From positions 1 to 58,830 of the forward strand of contig NZ_CBVJ010000131.1 in the NCBI RefSeq assembly GCF_000513275.1: DNA of 58,830 nt, written 5' to 3'. Shown here piece after piece: positions 8,503-18,379 of the stretch (positions within the stretch are counted from its first letter, which is position 1; every line of letters starts with the position of its first letter). The notes beneath the pieces are model-generated. The model had not been told where the DNA came from. It was given only the letters and a program-made list of their open reading frames with translations, and searched no databases. The stretch comes from Paenibacillus gorillae (GTDB lineage: Bacteria; Bacillota; Bacilli; Paenibacillales; Paenibacillaceae). The position numbers and the translations under genes were made by a program.

Positions 8503-11022
8503 TTATTTAACCAACTGCCCGCGTGTAACGCCAAGCTGATTGGTCGCCTTCAATGTTTTCCATACTTTCGTTCCGGTAATCCGGCCGTCAAGCGCATCGC
8601 GGTAAAGTGCAAGTACCTCGCGGACTTTATCCGGTGTCTCCTCCAGAAACTCGACGCGATAGGAAGGTACGCCAAGCTCCATGAAGTTACGGATATATTC
8701 CGCGCCTGATTGTTCAATCGCATTATAGACCGTATTGCGGCAGCCTTCGTCAACCCGTACCGGGTGAGACATGCCGATCCGGTCCTGCAGCGATGCCCGG
8801 TGATCCTCGCACGGACGTCCGCAGTTCGTGAAGTCGGTGCCCTCGCTCATGAACGTACAGTAAACGCAATGCTCCGTATGGAACATCGGCATATGCTGCT
8901 GAATAACGATCTCCAGCGAGGATGTATCCGAATGCGTCAGCATATCGACCATTTGCTGAATATTCAAGTCGTAAGACGGTGTAATCATATCGAGGCCCGC
9001 TTCTTTAAACAGGCGAACCGCCATATGATTGGCTACGTTGAGCGAGAAATCGCCAATCAGCCGCGGAAACGGCTTATCAGGATTTTCAGCCCGCGCGCGC
9101 AGATAATAGTATAAAGCACCTGTGTTACGCACGAGCACTGCATCCGGCTGAAGCTTCAAGATGTTGGCGTGATAGCCATTCTCCCCAGGCATATGAATAC
9201 GCGGCGTAGCCAGCGCGATCGGTTTGCCGGCTTTTCTTGCCGCCTCAATTGCTGCAGGGAATTGCTTGATGAATTCGAAATCAGCATAGATCATCTCGAC
9301 GTCAGTCTGTAGTGCTGCCTCTACTTGCTCCAAGTTGCGGCATAAAGCTGTCAATACGGGTGCAGTAACCGTTTTGTTCGCTGGTCCTTCGTCAGTGGCC
9401 GGGGCATCGTCGAGCGGATCAATCATCGTCTTCACGTAGATCGGCGGCTTTGGACGCTCGCCTGTCAATTGCTCTACCGCTTCGCGGCGCATCCGGTTCA
9501 ATTCACGCACCGGTACGATCAGATCACCTTCCAGCGCAATTTCAAGCTGATCCAATTGATATAGCGTTCCGCCTAAACGGCCTAGCTGATCCTCCAGTAA
9601 TGCTGCATCCATCGGACGCTTGTTCGCTTGCTCCAACAACAGCTCGGAAGCAATTTCAACTGTGTTACCCTTCTGCACGTCGGTCCACCAAGTACGAAGC
9701 GGCTGGCCCAGTACGCCTTCTACTTTTACATGAAGCGGGAATACGCGATAAGGCTTCTCCGTCTCATAGCTTGCACGCAGACGTTTATCAAGCGCAGGGT
9801 CATTCGTCTTCCATACACGATCGCCGACATGAACCTTCCGCAGATCGACGTCATTACGGCCAGGAACCAATTCCAGCAATGTTCCTTCCTGCGCTTCGCC
9901 TTCGATCTTCACGCCTTGGCGGCGCAAATCGTATACGCGCCCGCCTTCTTCCTTCTTCGTCGGATCGCCGGCATCGAATACGATACCATCGCCGCGCTTC
10001 AACGGTGCGTCCAGACGAACCGTCACCGCGTCGCGAAGAATACGTTCAACACGGCCAATGTAGACGCCGCGGCTTTTCGGGAACGTGCCTTCCACGAGCA
10101 TTTTATTGTTGGTGCCGTCCAGGAAGCCATGCGTAAAGCCGCGGGAGAAGCTTTGCTGCAGCTCGCGTACTTCTTCTTTCGAAGGAGCAGTACGGTCGCC
10201 ATCGAAGTAACGGTCGATCGCCTTGCGGTATTTGCTAACCACGTTCGCAACGTACTCCGGACTTTTGAGCCGGCCTTCGATTTTGAACGAAACGACTCCC
10301 GCTTCAATGAGTTCCGGCACAAGATCAATCGCTGCCAGATCCTTCGGCGACAGCAGATACGCCACATCGCCCATTGGCTTATGCTCGCCGTCCACCATCA
10401 GATCGTATGGCAAGCGGCAGGCTTGCGCACATTCGCCGCGGTTGGCCGAACGTCCGCCCCACATTTCTGACGTGAGACATTGACCCGAATAGGATACGCA
10501 TAACGCGCCGTGAACAAAGACTTCCATCGGCAATTTCGCCTGCTCGCCGATTTTCTTAATTTGCTTCAGGTTATTCTCACGGCCCAGCACAACCCGCTCC
10601 AGTCCGAAAGGCTTCGTAAATTCGACCGCCTCCGGCGAAGTTATTGTCATCTGGGTAGAGCCATGAATCGGGAAATCTGGCGACAGCTCACGAATAAGCT
10701 TCACCAAGCCCAAATCCTGTACGATTACCGCGTCAACACCTGCATTAATGCACATTTCGATCAACAGCTTGGCATCCCGCAGCTCATCCTCAAAGACGAG
10801 AATGTTGAACGTCAGAAAACCCTGTACCCCATAGCTATGAAGAAACGCCATAATTTCCGGCAGCTCCTCGCTGCGGAAATTGTTGGCCCGAGCGCGCGCA
10901 TTGAACTTCTCCACACCAAAAAAAACTGCATCCGCTCCGTTGGCAACAGCGGCGCGCATACAATCCCAGTCGCCAGCAGGAGCCAGCAGCTCGATATCTC
11001 CTCGTTGTATATTCATATTCAT
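8503..11022 (-). CDS. U32 family peptidase / RlhA-like 23S rRNA hydroxylase homologue
   Basis: The N-terminal half is a U32 domain: LAPAGDWDCMRAAVANGADAVFFG in overlapping motifs LAPAGDWD and GADAVFFG, then VHGALCVSYSGQC and GECAQACRLPYDL. These supply the conserved cysteines that, with two more near residue 745-765 (CVYCTFMSEGTDFTNCGRPC region), are expected to bind an iron-sulfur cluster. The C-terminal half fits the DUF3656 extension seen in E. coli RlhA (YdcP), which hydroxylates 23S rRNA C2501. The 839-residue length matches Firmicute members, which are longer than the E. coli protein. GGAGG precedes the ATG at a slightly long 12 bases. Single-gene transcript with its own terminator; family assignment is firm, the rRNA substrate is inferred. 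Confidence 0.88.
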   Translation of the reverse strand: MNMNIQRGDIELLAPAGDWDCMRAAVANGADAVFFGVEKFNARARANNFRSEELPEIMAFLHSYGVQGFLTFNILVFEDELRDAKLLIEMCINAGVDAVIVQDLGLVKLIRELSPDFPIHGSTQMTITSPEAVEFTKPFGLERVVLGRENNLKQIKKIGEQAKLPMEVFVHGALCVSYSGQCLTSEMWGGRSANRGECAQACRLPYDLMVDGEHKPMGDVAYLLSPKDLAAIDLVPELIEAGVVSFKIEGRLKSPEYVANVVSKYRKAIDRYFDGDRTAPSKEEVRELQQSFSRGFTHGFLDGTNNKMLVEGTFPKSRGVYIGRVERILRDAVTVRLDAPLKRGDGIVFDAGDPTKKEEGGRVYDLRRQGVKIEGEAQEGTLLELVPGRNDVDLRKVHVGDRVWKTNDPALDKRLRASYETEKPYRVFPLHVKVEGVLGQPLRTWWTDVQKGNTVEIASELLLEQANKRPMDAALLEDQLGRLGGTLYQLDQLEIALEGDLIVPVRELNRMRREAVEQLTGERPKPPIYVKTMIDPLDDAPATDEGPANKTVTAPVLTALCRNLEQVEAALQTDVEMIYADFEFIKQFPAAIEAARKAGKPIALATPRIHMPGENGYHANILKLQPDAVLVRNTGALYYYLRARAENPDKPFPRLIGDFSLNVANHMAVRLFKEAGLDMITPSYDLNIQQMVDMLTHSDTSSLEIVIQQHMPMFHTEHCVYCTFMSEGTDFTNCGRPCEDHRASLQDRIGMSHPVRVDEGCRNTVYNAIEQSGAEYIRNFMELGVPSYRVEFLEETPDKVREVLALYRDALDGRITGTKVWKTLKATNQLGVTRGQLVK

Positions 11023-11123
11023 TCGAATTTCATTCCTCCAATAGTAAAACTACTATTGCTAGTGTAACAAACCGCCGCCGCATATGCCACCACCCAATAC
11101 TGGCAGAGCCTGAATACTCGGCA

Positions 11124-11154
11124 GAAAAAAGCCGGCTCCATCAAGGAACCGGCT
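11124..11154 (-). terminator. terminator of the copper amine oxidase-domain gene
   Basis: A stem of about 10 bp (AGCCGGCTCC 11130-11139, GGAACCGGCT 11145-11154, one wobble) is followed on the minus strand by TTTTTTCTGC. Confidence 0.85.
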
Positions 11155-11174
11155 GGGAAAGACTTCAAAATGTG

Positions 11175-13067
11175 CTATGAAAATTTGATAGACTGAATGA
11201 CAGCATCCAAACGGCCAAGCGCCGTTGTTGTCGCATTCGCATCTGTAATGGAATATACGAGCAGCAGCACGTTGCCGTTATGCTCGACGAAATACACGTA
11301 GTCGGTGGACGGAACATTGCTGTTGTCTAAGTATTTAAAAACTATTTTTTCTGCCGATTTGCCACCAATAGTCGTTGAGGAAGAACTGGTAATCGTATTC
11401 CGCTTGTCTCCTCTGATATCCTTGATGATACTGCTCGATACATTAAGCACAGTGTCATCTTCATAGATATAACCTCCAAAGCTGCCGAATCTATCGTAGT
11501 AGAGAAACTCGTCAGATTCAAAATCGGTTGCGCTACCGTTCCAAAACGCTGGAAGCTCAATGGAATATTTATACGTATTGCTTTTTTTCGTTAGCTTCTT
11601 CGTACGAATAGCTGTATCATTCTCATCTTCAATCAGGCCAAACTCTCTTTCTACGAATGCTGTATCCAATTCAACGCTAGCCATCGTCTTCTGGAACAAC
11701 GCCTCGCCTTCCGAGCCCAGCTTCACATCATAATTGAAATCTAGCGCATAGCGGTAGTTGCCTACAATAAGGAACACTTCATTTGACCGGTGCCACGTCT
11801 TCTGATCGTAAGTAAACTCATTAGACAGAACAAGCGCCTTTCCATTTTTAAGCGTTATTTCCGAAACCTTCTCATTGCGCAAATAGCTTGGCAGAAAATC
11901 CTCTTTTAGAATAGCCTGTCTGCGCTGCAGCCATTTTTCCGCCGTATCCCCTTCAGTGAGAGATGTGATCTCTAATTGGAACAAGCTATCCTTACTGAAG
12001 AAGAAAGGATTCGTAGAATCTGTGTCGCGATACCAGCCCGACGGCAGCTTCACTTTCAAGCCGTAATCTTTATCATGGAACTCAATAAGGCCATTTACAA
12101 CTTTCGTAATATCCTTCAATTGCTTGTCGGACTTGTCAAAGCTAGGCTTAAAACTGTTCAGTAGCGTTTGATACGAATCCAGCACTGCACGTTCCTTGCC
12201 TGCAGTACCGACAATGACCAGGTACAAATCTTCACCCTTCAGAATACCCCGGTATTCGAATAGCTGTTCCCGCTCCTTTGTACGCGTCACGATTTTTTCA
12301 ACGTTGTAGCCCCCGACCGTTAACGTACGTTTATCCAATGTTACTTCGTCGGTATCAAACCATGCTTGTATTTCTTTGCGAACCTCTTCACTTGTCAGCT
12401 CTCCGACATTTTTAATCGTAGCCACGACAACATGGCTGCTGCTTTTCGCATCTGCCCAAAAGACGATCGCTCCATCATCACTTTGATTTGCCAGCACCAG
12501 ACCCGACGGGTAGTTCATCGACCAGCCCAGATAGCTGTCGCCAACTTTCGTCTTGCCATAGTCGGTGTCGATGCTGTTTCCTCCGCCTGTGCTATTCGCG
12601 CGATTACCCTTAATAACGATTTCCTTCGTTGCGGTATCTTTGCCAATCGTCGCGCCAAACGCTTCTACAATTACACGTACCGGCACCATCGTCGTATTTT
12701 TAACGATGACGGGTGCAACCGTTACCGTCTTGGAGACGTTGTTTACTTTCACGGTTTTACTGCCGATCGTCACAACGACCTTCTTGTCGTTATAGGTCAG
12801 TGTAATAATCTTGTTGTCCTGCAATTGCAAAGAGGCGCCAAATGCTTTCGTAATGACGCTGAGCGGAACCATGGTCGTTCCGTTCGCTTCGTAAGGGGCT
12901 TGTACTTTCAGGCTTTCACCGTTGATGTTAACAGCAGCGCTCCCGATTTTAAATCGAACCTCCACCGCCGCTGATTCATTTGCTGCAAATACGGCTCCAG
13001 GCAGCAGGCCGGCTACAACTAGAACAGCCAGCAGCATAAGGAAAGAACGTTTCATTTTAACCGCCAT
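11175..13067 (-). CDS. secreted copper amine oxidase N-terminal-like (stalk) domain protein
   Basis: A signal peptide (residues 1-28, cleavage after VFA) is followed by a copper amine oxidase N-terminal-type domain (about 35-155). That domain has two copies of the hallmark MVPLSVITKAFGA / MVPVRVIVEAFGA; in Paenibacillus such domains serve as wall-associated stalks and carry no oxidase activity. Residues 165-310, 330-470 and 480-630 look like three related alpha/beta modules (YGKTKVGDSYLGWSMNYPSG, DYGLKVKLPSGWY, KYSIELPAFWNG), a threefold repeat of unknown function. It lies 40 bases after the S1C protease gene and shares its transcript. The start codon is uncertain between residues 1 and 5. 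Confidence 0.8.
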   Translation of the reverse strand: MAVKMKRSFLMLLAVLVVAGLLPGAVFAANESAAVEVRFKIGSAAVNINGESLKVQAPYEANGTTMVPLSVITKAFGASLQLQDNKIITLTYNDKKVVVTIGSKTVKVNNVSKTVTVAPVIVKNTTMVPVRVIVEAFGATIGKDTATKEIVIKGNRANSTGGGNSIDTDYGKTKVGDSYLGWSMNYPSGLVLANQSDDGAIVFWADAKSSSHVVVATIKNVGELTSEEVRKEIQAWFDTDEVTLDKRTLTVGGYNVEKIVTRTKEREQLFEYRGILKGEDLYLVIVGTAGKERAVLDSYQTLLNSFKPSFDKSDKQLKDITKVVNGLIEFHDKDYGLKVKLPSGWYRDTDSTNPFFFSKDSLFQLEITSLTEGDTAEKWLQRRQAILKEDFLPSYLRNEKVSEITLKNGKALVLSNEFTYDQKTWHRSNEVFLIVGNYRYALDFNYDVKLGSEGEALFQKTMASVELDTAFVEREFGLIEDENDTAIRTKKLTKKSNTYKYSIELPAFWNGSATDFESDEFLYYDRFGSFGGYIYEDDTVLNVSSSIIKDIRGDKRNTITSSSSTTIGGKSAEKIVFKYLDNSNVPSTDYVYFVEHNGNVLLLVYSITDANATTTALGRLDAVIQSIKFS

Positions 13068-13107
13068 ATCGTTTTCAATTCTCCTCTTCTATTTCATATT
13101 CATAATG

Positions 13108-14229
13108 CTATTTCGCATCCGAAGCGGCTAGCGTAATCTGACGCGTAACAAGATCGCCGTCGATCATCAGCATGATGCTCACCTGCTGCCCCGGCAAATA
13201 GGACTTCAGCAGCTCATTTAGCTCCACGATCGATGAAATTTGCTTGCCAGCTACGGAGTAAAGCACATCCCCAGTCTGAATACCGAGTTTACGTGCCGAT
13301 TCGGATTTTACCGAAGTAACGGTGAGCGGCTCCGAGGTTGGCAGGCCTACAATCGCCTCCCAGCTTTCCTCCAGCTCGAATCCAAGCGACGCCCGCTTTA
13401 CATAACCGTACTTGAAAAAGTGATCGGTGACGTATTTTACCGTATCGGCCGGCACGGAGAAGCCGAGGCTGTCAACGCCTTCGTCTACGAACTTCAGCGT
13501 ATTGATGCCGATAATCTCGCCCTTCATATTAACGAGCGGTCCTCCGCTGTTGCCCGGATTAATAGCCGCATCCGTCTGCAGCAGCCGGTAAGCCGAGGAG
13601 ATGGAACGGTTCATGCCGCTGAGAACACCCGTTGTCGCTGAATTTCTTAGCGTGAACGATACCGGTGTACCGATTGCAATAACGCTCTCACCCACCCGCA
13701 GCTTTAATGGCAGAGGAGCGAATTTGGCGACCGGCAGCTTCGTTGCATTGATTTTCACCAGCGCCAGATCGCTGGTTTCATCGATATTCGACCGTTTCCC
13801 GCTATATTTCTTGCCGTCAGCGGTTACGACCGTAATGGTCTTCAAATCCTTCACGACATGGGCATTCGTCAAAATCCAGCCATCGGCTTTCAGTATGACG
13901 CCCGTGCCGTGCTGCAAAGCGTACCGCTTGTCCCCTCCGCCGTCATAGTTGCCAATAATGGCGACTACCGATGGAGATGCCTTCTCGATAACGGATGGAA
14001 TATCCGCCGGCGTATAAGCATACGTTTTGGTTGAATCATTGTAGCTCCCGGCTCCGCCAAGCTGGCTAGTCAATGATGATGCTTTGATGTAAACTTCACC
14101 GTTAACTTTTGTAGCGCTTAGCTGAAAAGCCCCTCCTGAGCTGGCCGATCCCGCCGCAAATGCTGTTCCTGCCAACAACAGTGCTCCAGCCGTACCTAAG
14201 ACAACCGCACGAAGCATATTTCTTCGCAC
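13108..14229 (-). CDS. secreted S1C (HtrA/DegP-like) serine protease with PDZ domain
   Basis: The catalytic triad is intact: His in TNAHVV, Asp in SDLALVK, Ser in GNSGGP. A C-terminal PDZ domain (about residues 280-368) follows. The N-terminus is a signal peptide (LLLAGTAFA) and a short piece resembling a copper amine oxidase-type stalk strand (KVNGEVYIKASSLTSQLG). I chose the GTG at 14229 because TGGGAG lies nine bases upstream and a normal signal peptide follows at once; the open frame reaches a TTG at 14277 without a ribosome binding site. The enzyme probably acts outside the membrane in quality control. First gene of a two-gene operon with the stalk-domain protein downstream. Confidence 0.88.
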   Translation of the reverse strand: MRRNMLRAVVLGTAGALLLAGTAFAAGSASSGGAFQLSATKVNGEVYIKASSLTSQLGGAGSYNDSTKTYAYTPADIPSVIEKASPSVVAIIGNYDGGGDKRYALQHGTGVILKADGWILTNAHVVKDLKTITVVTADGKKYSGKRSNIDETSDLALVKINATKLPVAKFAPLPLKLRVGESVIAIGTPVSFTLRNSATTGVLSGMNRSISSAYRLLQTDAAINPGNSGGPLVNMKGEIIGINTLKFVDEGVDSLGFSVPADTVKYVTDHFFKYGYVKRASLGFELEESWEAIVGLPTSEPLTVTSVKSESARKLGIQTGDVLYSVAGKQISSIVELNELLKSYLPGQQVSIMLMIDGDLVTRQITLAASDAK

Positions 14230-14486
14230 TCTCTCACTCTCCCAATTGCAAAATTCATAGATTCCAAAATATAACAACTAATAATATATAGTAGCACGCG
14301 CATCCATATATTACAATCTGGAATTGAAAGTTTTGCTCCCTCTTCACTCGCTTTCTCCGATTTGTTTACTTCTTATGCGATATTGGCTTTTCTGCTTAAA
14401 AATTAGGTGTATCGGTTAGCAGGATGCTATACTGATAGTGGCTAATATATTAACTGACCCACTATATTGAGGAGGTTCGAATAAAG

Positions 14487-15455
14487 ATGAAATTGGGAGT
14501 ATTCGCAGTATTGTTTGCTCAAAAGCCTTTCGAGGAGGCGCTCGACTATATCGCGGCCAAAGGACTGGAAGCCGTTGAACTTGGAACAGGCGGTTACCCA
14601 GGCAACGCACACTGTGATCCGGACGTTTTGCTCGCGGATGCAGGAAAGTTGAAAGCGTTTAAACAAGCAGTAGATTCACGCGGTCTCATTATCAGCGCAC
14701 TCAGCTGCCACGCGAACCCTTTGCACCCGCAAAAAGCGCTGGCTTCTGCAGATGACGCAGTCATCCGCAAAACAATCGAGCTTGCCAATCGTCTTGAAGT
14801 ACCGGTTGTCAACACGTTCTCCGGTTGTCCTGGCGACCATGAGGATGCTAAATATCCCAACTGGCCGGTAGCGCCATGGCCTAATGATTACCAAGAAATT
14901 CTCACTTGGCAATGGGAACAAAAAGTTATTCCATATTGGTCTGAAATCGGCGGCATCGCTGAAGGCAGCGGCGTGAAGATCGGCCTTGAGCTGCACGGCG
15001 GCTTCTCAGTCCACAGCCCGGGCACACTGCTCCGCCTTCGCGAAGCAGCAGGCAAAGCAATCGGCGCGAACCTTGACCCTAGCCACATGTGGTGGCAAGG
15101 TATTGATCCGGTACAAGCGGTTCAAATTCTTGGCCGTGAAGGTGCGATCCATCACTTCCACGCGAAGGATACGACAATCGACCCGATCAACGTCAACCGT
15201 CACGGCGTAACGGACATGCAGTCTTACGCGCTTATGCTTGACCGCGCTTGGCAGTTCCGTACTGTCGGCTTCGGCCATGACCTCAAGACTTGGGCAGACA
15301 TCATCAGTGCGCTCCGTCTTGTGGGCTACGACTATGTTGTCAGCATCGAGCATGAAGACGGCCTGATGTCGGTAGACGAAGGCTTCTCGAAAGCCGTTGC
15401 AAACCTGCAGCAAGTATTGATCAAAGAGCCGCTGGGTGAAATGTGGTGGGTATAA
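14487..15455 (+). CDS. sugar phosphate isomerase/epimerase family protein (TIM barrel)
   Basis: The protein is a 322-residue xylose-isomerase-like TIM barrel (AP endonuclease 2 superfamily). Metal-ligand positions are visible: GLELHGG near 168, LDPSHMWWQGID near 193, HFHAKD near 221 and SIEHEDG near 288. Members of this group act as isomerases or epimerases on sugars or inositols; the substrate cannot be told from sequence. AGGAGG stands 12 bases before the ATG. It is one of the few plus-strand genes, alone between divergent and convergent neighbours, with a strong terminator after it. Confidence 0.88.
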   Translation: MKLGVFAVLFAQKPFEEALDYIAAKGLEAVELGTGGYPGNAHCDPDVLLADAGKLKAFKQAVDSRGLIISALSCHANPLHPQKALASADDAVIRKTIELANRLEVPVVNTFSGCPGDHEDAKYPNWPVAPWPNDYQEILTWQWEQKVIPYWSEIGGIAEGSGVKIGLELHGGFSVHSPGTLLRLREAAGKAIGANLDPSHMWWQGIDPVQAVQILGREGAIHHFHAKDTTIDPINVNRHGVTDMQSYALMLDRAWQFRTVGFGHDLKTWADIISALRLVGYDYVVSIEHEDGLMSVDEGFSKAVANLQQVLIKEPLGEMWWV

Positions 15456-15466
15456 GCTAGACGAAA

Positions 15467-15507
15467 AGCCCGGAAAGCGATGCAATATCGCTTTCCGGGC
15501 TTTTTTT
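15467..15507. terminator. bidirectional terminator
   Basis: Perfect 15-bp stem AGCCCGGAAAGCGAT / ATCGCTTTCCGGGCT with TTTTTTT on the plus side and TTTTC on the minus side. It serves the isomerase gene and the convergent osmC-type gene. Confidence 0.93.
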
Positions 15508-15534
15508 GCACATCTATTCGAATAGGGAATTAGC

Positions 15535-15954
15535 TTAGCGAACGACTTCTTCACCGTTCAGGATGAGACGGTAACTGATATCCGCCTTTAACGATTCGGA
15601 TACGGCGCAATATTTCTCCTTGCCCATCTCGATCGCTTTCCAAATCCGGTAATCCGGCAAATCGCCGTTTACTTTAAATACAAGCTCGATATGAGTAAAG
15701 CTCTTCGGCATTTCTTCCTTGCGCGTGCCGTTAGCTTCGATCTCGATGGACTGAATCGATCCAAGGAACGCGTCCAGAATCATCGTGACATCGATCCCGA
15801 TACAACCTGCCAAGCCAGCAAGCAGCAGCTCCATCGGCGTAGCGCCCTTGCCGTCTCCGCCATAGGCTGCCGTAGCATCCATCCCTACCGGATAACCGGA
15901 AGGCCCCGTCGATTCAAAGGCTCGTTTGCCATGCCATATAGTCGTTACATTCAT
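15535..15954 (-). CDS. OsmC/Ohr family peroxidase-like protein
   Basis: The 139-residue protein has the OsmC fold with both redox cysteines, in LAGCIGID (near 51) and KYCAVSES (near 115). These normally reduce organic or fatty-acid hydroperoxides in the cytoplasm. It resembles the YhfA-like branch more than Ohr, so its exact substrate is open. The ribosome binding site is modest (AAGCGGG). Single gene, convergent with the isomerase. Confidence 0.88.
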   Translation of the reverse strand: MNVTTIWHGKRAFESTGPSGYPVGMDATAAYGGDGKGATPMELLLAGLAGCIGIDVTMILDAFLGSIQSIEIEANGTRKEEMPKSFTHIELVFKVNGDLPDYRIWKAIEMGKEKYCAVSESLKADISYRLILNGEEVVR

Positions 15955-16010
15955 CTGTATCCCGCTTTCTCTCGTGAGGTTAGTGTTGTACAGCGATTGT
16001 ACAATCTGTA

Positions 16011-16766
16011 TTAATGCTGATTAATTTTATTGAGAAAACGCTGTGCCCGCTCTGTCTTCGGCTGACGGAAAAAGGATTCGGGCTCGCCCTCTTCCACAAT
16101 AACGCCCTCGTCCATGAACAAAACGCGGTTCGCGACGTTGCGGGCGAAGCTCATCTCATGGGTGACGACCAGCATCGTCATTCCTTCATCTCTGGCGAGC
16201 ATCCGCATCACATCCAGCACCTCGCCTACCAGCTCAGGATCAAGCGCAGAGGTCGGCTCATCAAACAGCAGAATGTCCGGCTCCATCGCCAGCGCTCTGG
16301 CGATAGCAACACGCTGCTGCTGGCCGCCGGACAGCTTGGACGGGTAAGCATCCCGCTTGTCCGCCAGTCCGACGCGCTCCAGCATTTTCATGCCGAGCTG
16401 CTCAGCTTGCGTGCGCGGCATTTTTTTGACGATAAGCAAGGATTCGATAACGTTGCCTAACGCCGTTTTATGCGGATAAAGGTTAAATTGCTGGAACACC
16501 ATGCCCGTCTGCTTACGGATTTGAAGCAGATTGGTCTTGAAGGCACGATTCTTCATGCCGGCTTCCAGCCTTACGCCGTTTATTTCAACAGCACCCTTAG
16601 TCAATGTCTCCAAGCCATTCAGGCAGCGAAGCAGCGTACTTTTGCCGGAACCGCTTGGCCCTAGCAATACGACAATTTCACCCTGACGGACTTCGAGATC
16701 AATGCTTTTGAGAACCTCATTGTCATGATAAGCCTTTGACAGCTTTTTCGTTTGGATCATCGTCAT
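16011..16766 (-). CDS. polar amino-acid ABC transporter, ATP-binding protein
   Basis: Complete GlnQ-type ATPase of 251 residues: Walker A GPSGSGKST near 36, Q-loop FQQFNLYPH, signature LSGGQQQRVAIARAL, Walker B ILLFDEPTSALDP and the switch VTHEMSFA. It energises the permease and binding protein encoded just upstream, 14 bases away. This is the last gene of the four-gene unit that begins with the TetR regulator. Confidence 0.95.
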   Translation of the reverse strand: MTMIQTKKLSKAYHDNEVLKSIDLEVRQGEIVVLLGPSGSGKSTLLRCLNGLETLTKGAVEINGVRLEAGMKNRAFKTNLLQIRKQTGMVFQQFNLYPHKTALGNVIESLLIVKKMPRTQAEQLGMKMLERVGLADKRDAYPSKLSGGQQQRVAIARALAMEPDILLFDEPTSALDPELVGEVLDVMRMLARDEGMTMLVVTHEMSFARNVANRVLFMDEGVIVEEGEPESFFRQPKTERAQRFLNKINQH

Positions 16767-16780
16767 CGTTTGTTGTCACC

Positions 16781-17425
16781 TCAGTATGCTTTGGACAGAC
16801 GTTTTTCCACAGCCTCAAGAATAGCCGAGAACACCGTACTCATAATCCAGTACATGATCGCAATGCCGATGTAAAAAGGCATGTTGACATAGTATCTGGC
16901 AATGAGAAGCTGAGCGGAACGAAGGAGCTCCGGAACGGCTATAAAAGAAACTAGCGACGTCTCCTTCAGCATGCCGATAAACGTATTGCCCATCGGCGGT
17001 ATCGCAACGCGGGCCGCTTGCGGAAGCACAATTCTGTACATGGCCTGCCATGATGTCATTCCCGTAGCAAGCGCTGCTTCGGTTTGCCCTTTTGGAATCG
17101 AGAGAATCGCACCGCGTATCGCTTCCGACAAATAAGCTCCAATGTTGATGCTTAGGGCAATACAAGCCGCCGTTAGCGGGCCTAACGTAATACCATAATC
17201 GACGAGTCCGTAATAGACGATCACGATCTGCACAAGCGCTGGCGTGCCGCGAATGACAGAGACGTATACACGCGCCGCCCAGCGCACAGGACGATTGCCC
17301 TTCAACCGGGCCAAGGCTACCGTAACCCCGATAAAAAGACCGAAGAACATCGATATGACGGCGATATACAGCGTATAGTAGGCCCCTTTGAACAATAACT
17401 CCCAATTCTCAAAGACAAGCTCCAT
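16781..17425 (-). CDS. polar amino-acid ABC transporter, permease
   Basis: The 214-residue HisM/GlnP-type permease has about five membrane helices and the EAA loop (EAALATGMTSWQAMYRIVLPQA in part: EAALATGM). It also has the family N-terminal signature GAYYTLYIAVIS and the motif RGTPALVQI. Its partner ATPase lies 14 bases downstream and the binding protein 39 bases upstream. Only one permease is encoded, so it probably works as a homodimer. Confidence 0.95.
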   Translation of the reverse strand: MELVFENWELLFKGAYYTLYIAVISMFFGLFIGVTVALARLKGNRPVRWAARVYVSVIRGTPALVQIVIVYYGLVDYGITLGPLTAACIALSINIGAYLSEAIRGAILSIPKGQTEAALATGMTSWQAMYRIVLPQAARVAIPPMGNTFIGMLKETSLVSFIAVPELLRSAQLLIARYYVNMPFYIGIAIMYWIMSTVFSAILEAVEKRLSKAY

Positions 17426-17464
17426 AACAGGCCGAATCCCTTCTCGCTTAACGCTTAAGCTCTA

Positions 17465-18316
17465 TTATTGCGCGGCTGGCTTTTCGCCGAACCATTTTTC
17501 AAAAATCGTATCGTAGGTGCCGTCAGCCTTCAGATCCTTCAACGCTTTGTCCAGCGCATCGCGGAATTCCGGGTTGTCTTTGCGTACTGCAATACCGGCG
17601 CTGTCCGCTTTGATCGCTTCGCCTACCGCTTTAATTTTAAAGCCGTTTTTATCAACGATCGGTTTCAGGGCATGAATATTGTTGATCGTTGCGTCGATCC
17701 GACCAGCATTCAAATCTTGAAGCGAAGTAATGACATCATCATACGTTTTAATCGTGAACTTGCCGACTTGCGGGATCGCAACGTCACGCAGGTAAGTCTC
17801 ATCATTGGTGCCAAGACCAACGCCGATGTTTTTACCTTTAAAATCTTCCAGCTTCGTAATCGTCGTGTTTTTCTCCGGCACAATAATTTTCACTTCGTTC
17901 GTAATGTATGGCTCGGTAAAGTCGATTACCTTCTTGCGTTCATCTGTGATCGTGACTTGGCTGATGATCGCATCAAACTTCTTCGCTTGCAGACTGCTGA
18001 TCAGTCCGGAGAAATCTTGAGCCGTAAATTCCACTTTTACACCAAGACGTTTTGCTACTTCTTTCGCAATATCTGCATCGAAGCCGTCAATCTCATTCTT
18101 TTCATTCGTGAAGTTGTAAGGCGCGTAAGTGCCCATCAGACCAACCTTGAGTACACCCGACTCCTTCACTTGATCCAGCAAATTTGAAGTCCCTGCGGAA
18201 GGTGTAGGGCTATTGGAGCCTTTATTCGTATTGTTCGCACCGCATGCACCAAGAACCAGTGCCAATACCAGAATCGCCGCTGCGATTGGAAAAAATCGTT
18301 TTTTGTTAGATGTCAT
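17465..18316 (-). CDS. polar amino-acid ABC transporter, substrate-binding lipoprotein
   Basis: A lipoprotein signal ends in LGACGA, with the lipid-anchored Cys near residue 25, and an SBP_bac_3 domain covers residues 50-280 (GVLKVGLMGTYAPYNF, GFDADIAKEVAKRLG, TEPYITNEV). It captures an amino acid outside the membrane for the downstream permease. The sequence is of the general cystine/glutamine-type group; I cannot assign the ligand. AAGGAGAGAG lies before the ATG. The TetR stop is 63 bases upstream with no terminator between. Confidence 0.93.
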   Translation of the reverse strand: MTSNKKRFFPIAAAILVLALVLGACGANNTNKGSNSPTPSAGTSNLLDQVKESGVLKVGLMGTYAPYNFTNEKNEIDGFDADIAKEVAKRLGVKVEFTAQDFSGLISSLQAKKFDAIISQVTITDERKKVIDFTEPYITNEVKIIVPEKNTTITKLEDFKGKNIGVGLGTNDETYLRDVAIPQVGKFTIKTYDDVITSLQDLNAGRIDATINNIHALKPIVDKNGFKIKAVGEAIKADSAGIAVRKDNPEFRDALDKALKDLKADGTYDTIFEKWFGEKPAAQ

Positions 18317-18379
18317 GTTGTCTCTCTCCTTATAATTGTCTCTCTAATAATGTGTCCGTGTTTCGTTGCATCTATTTTC

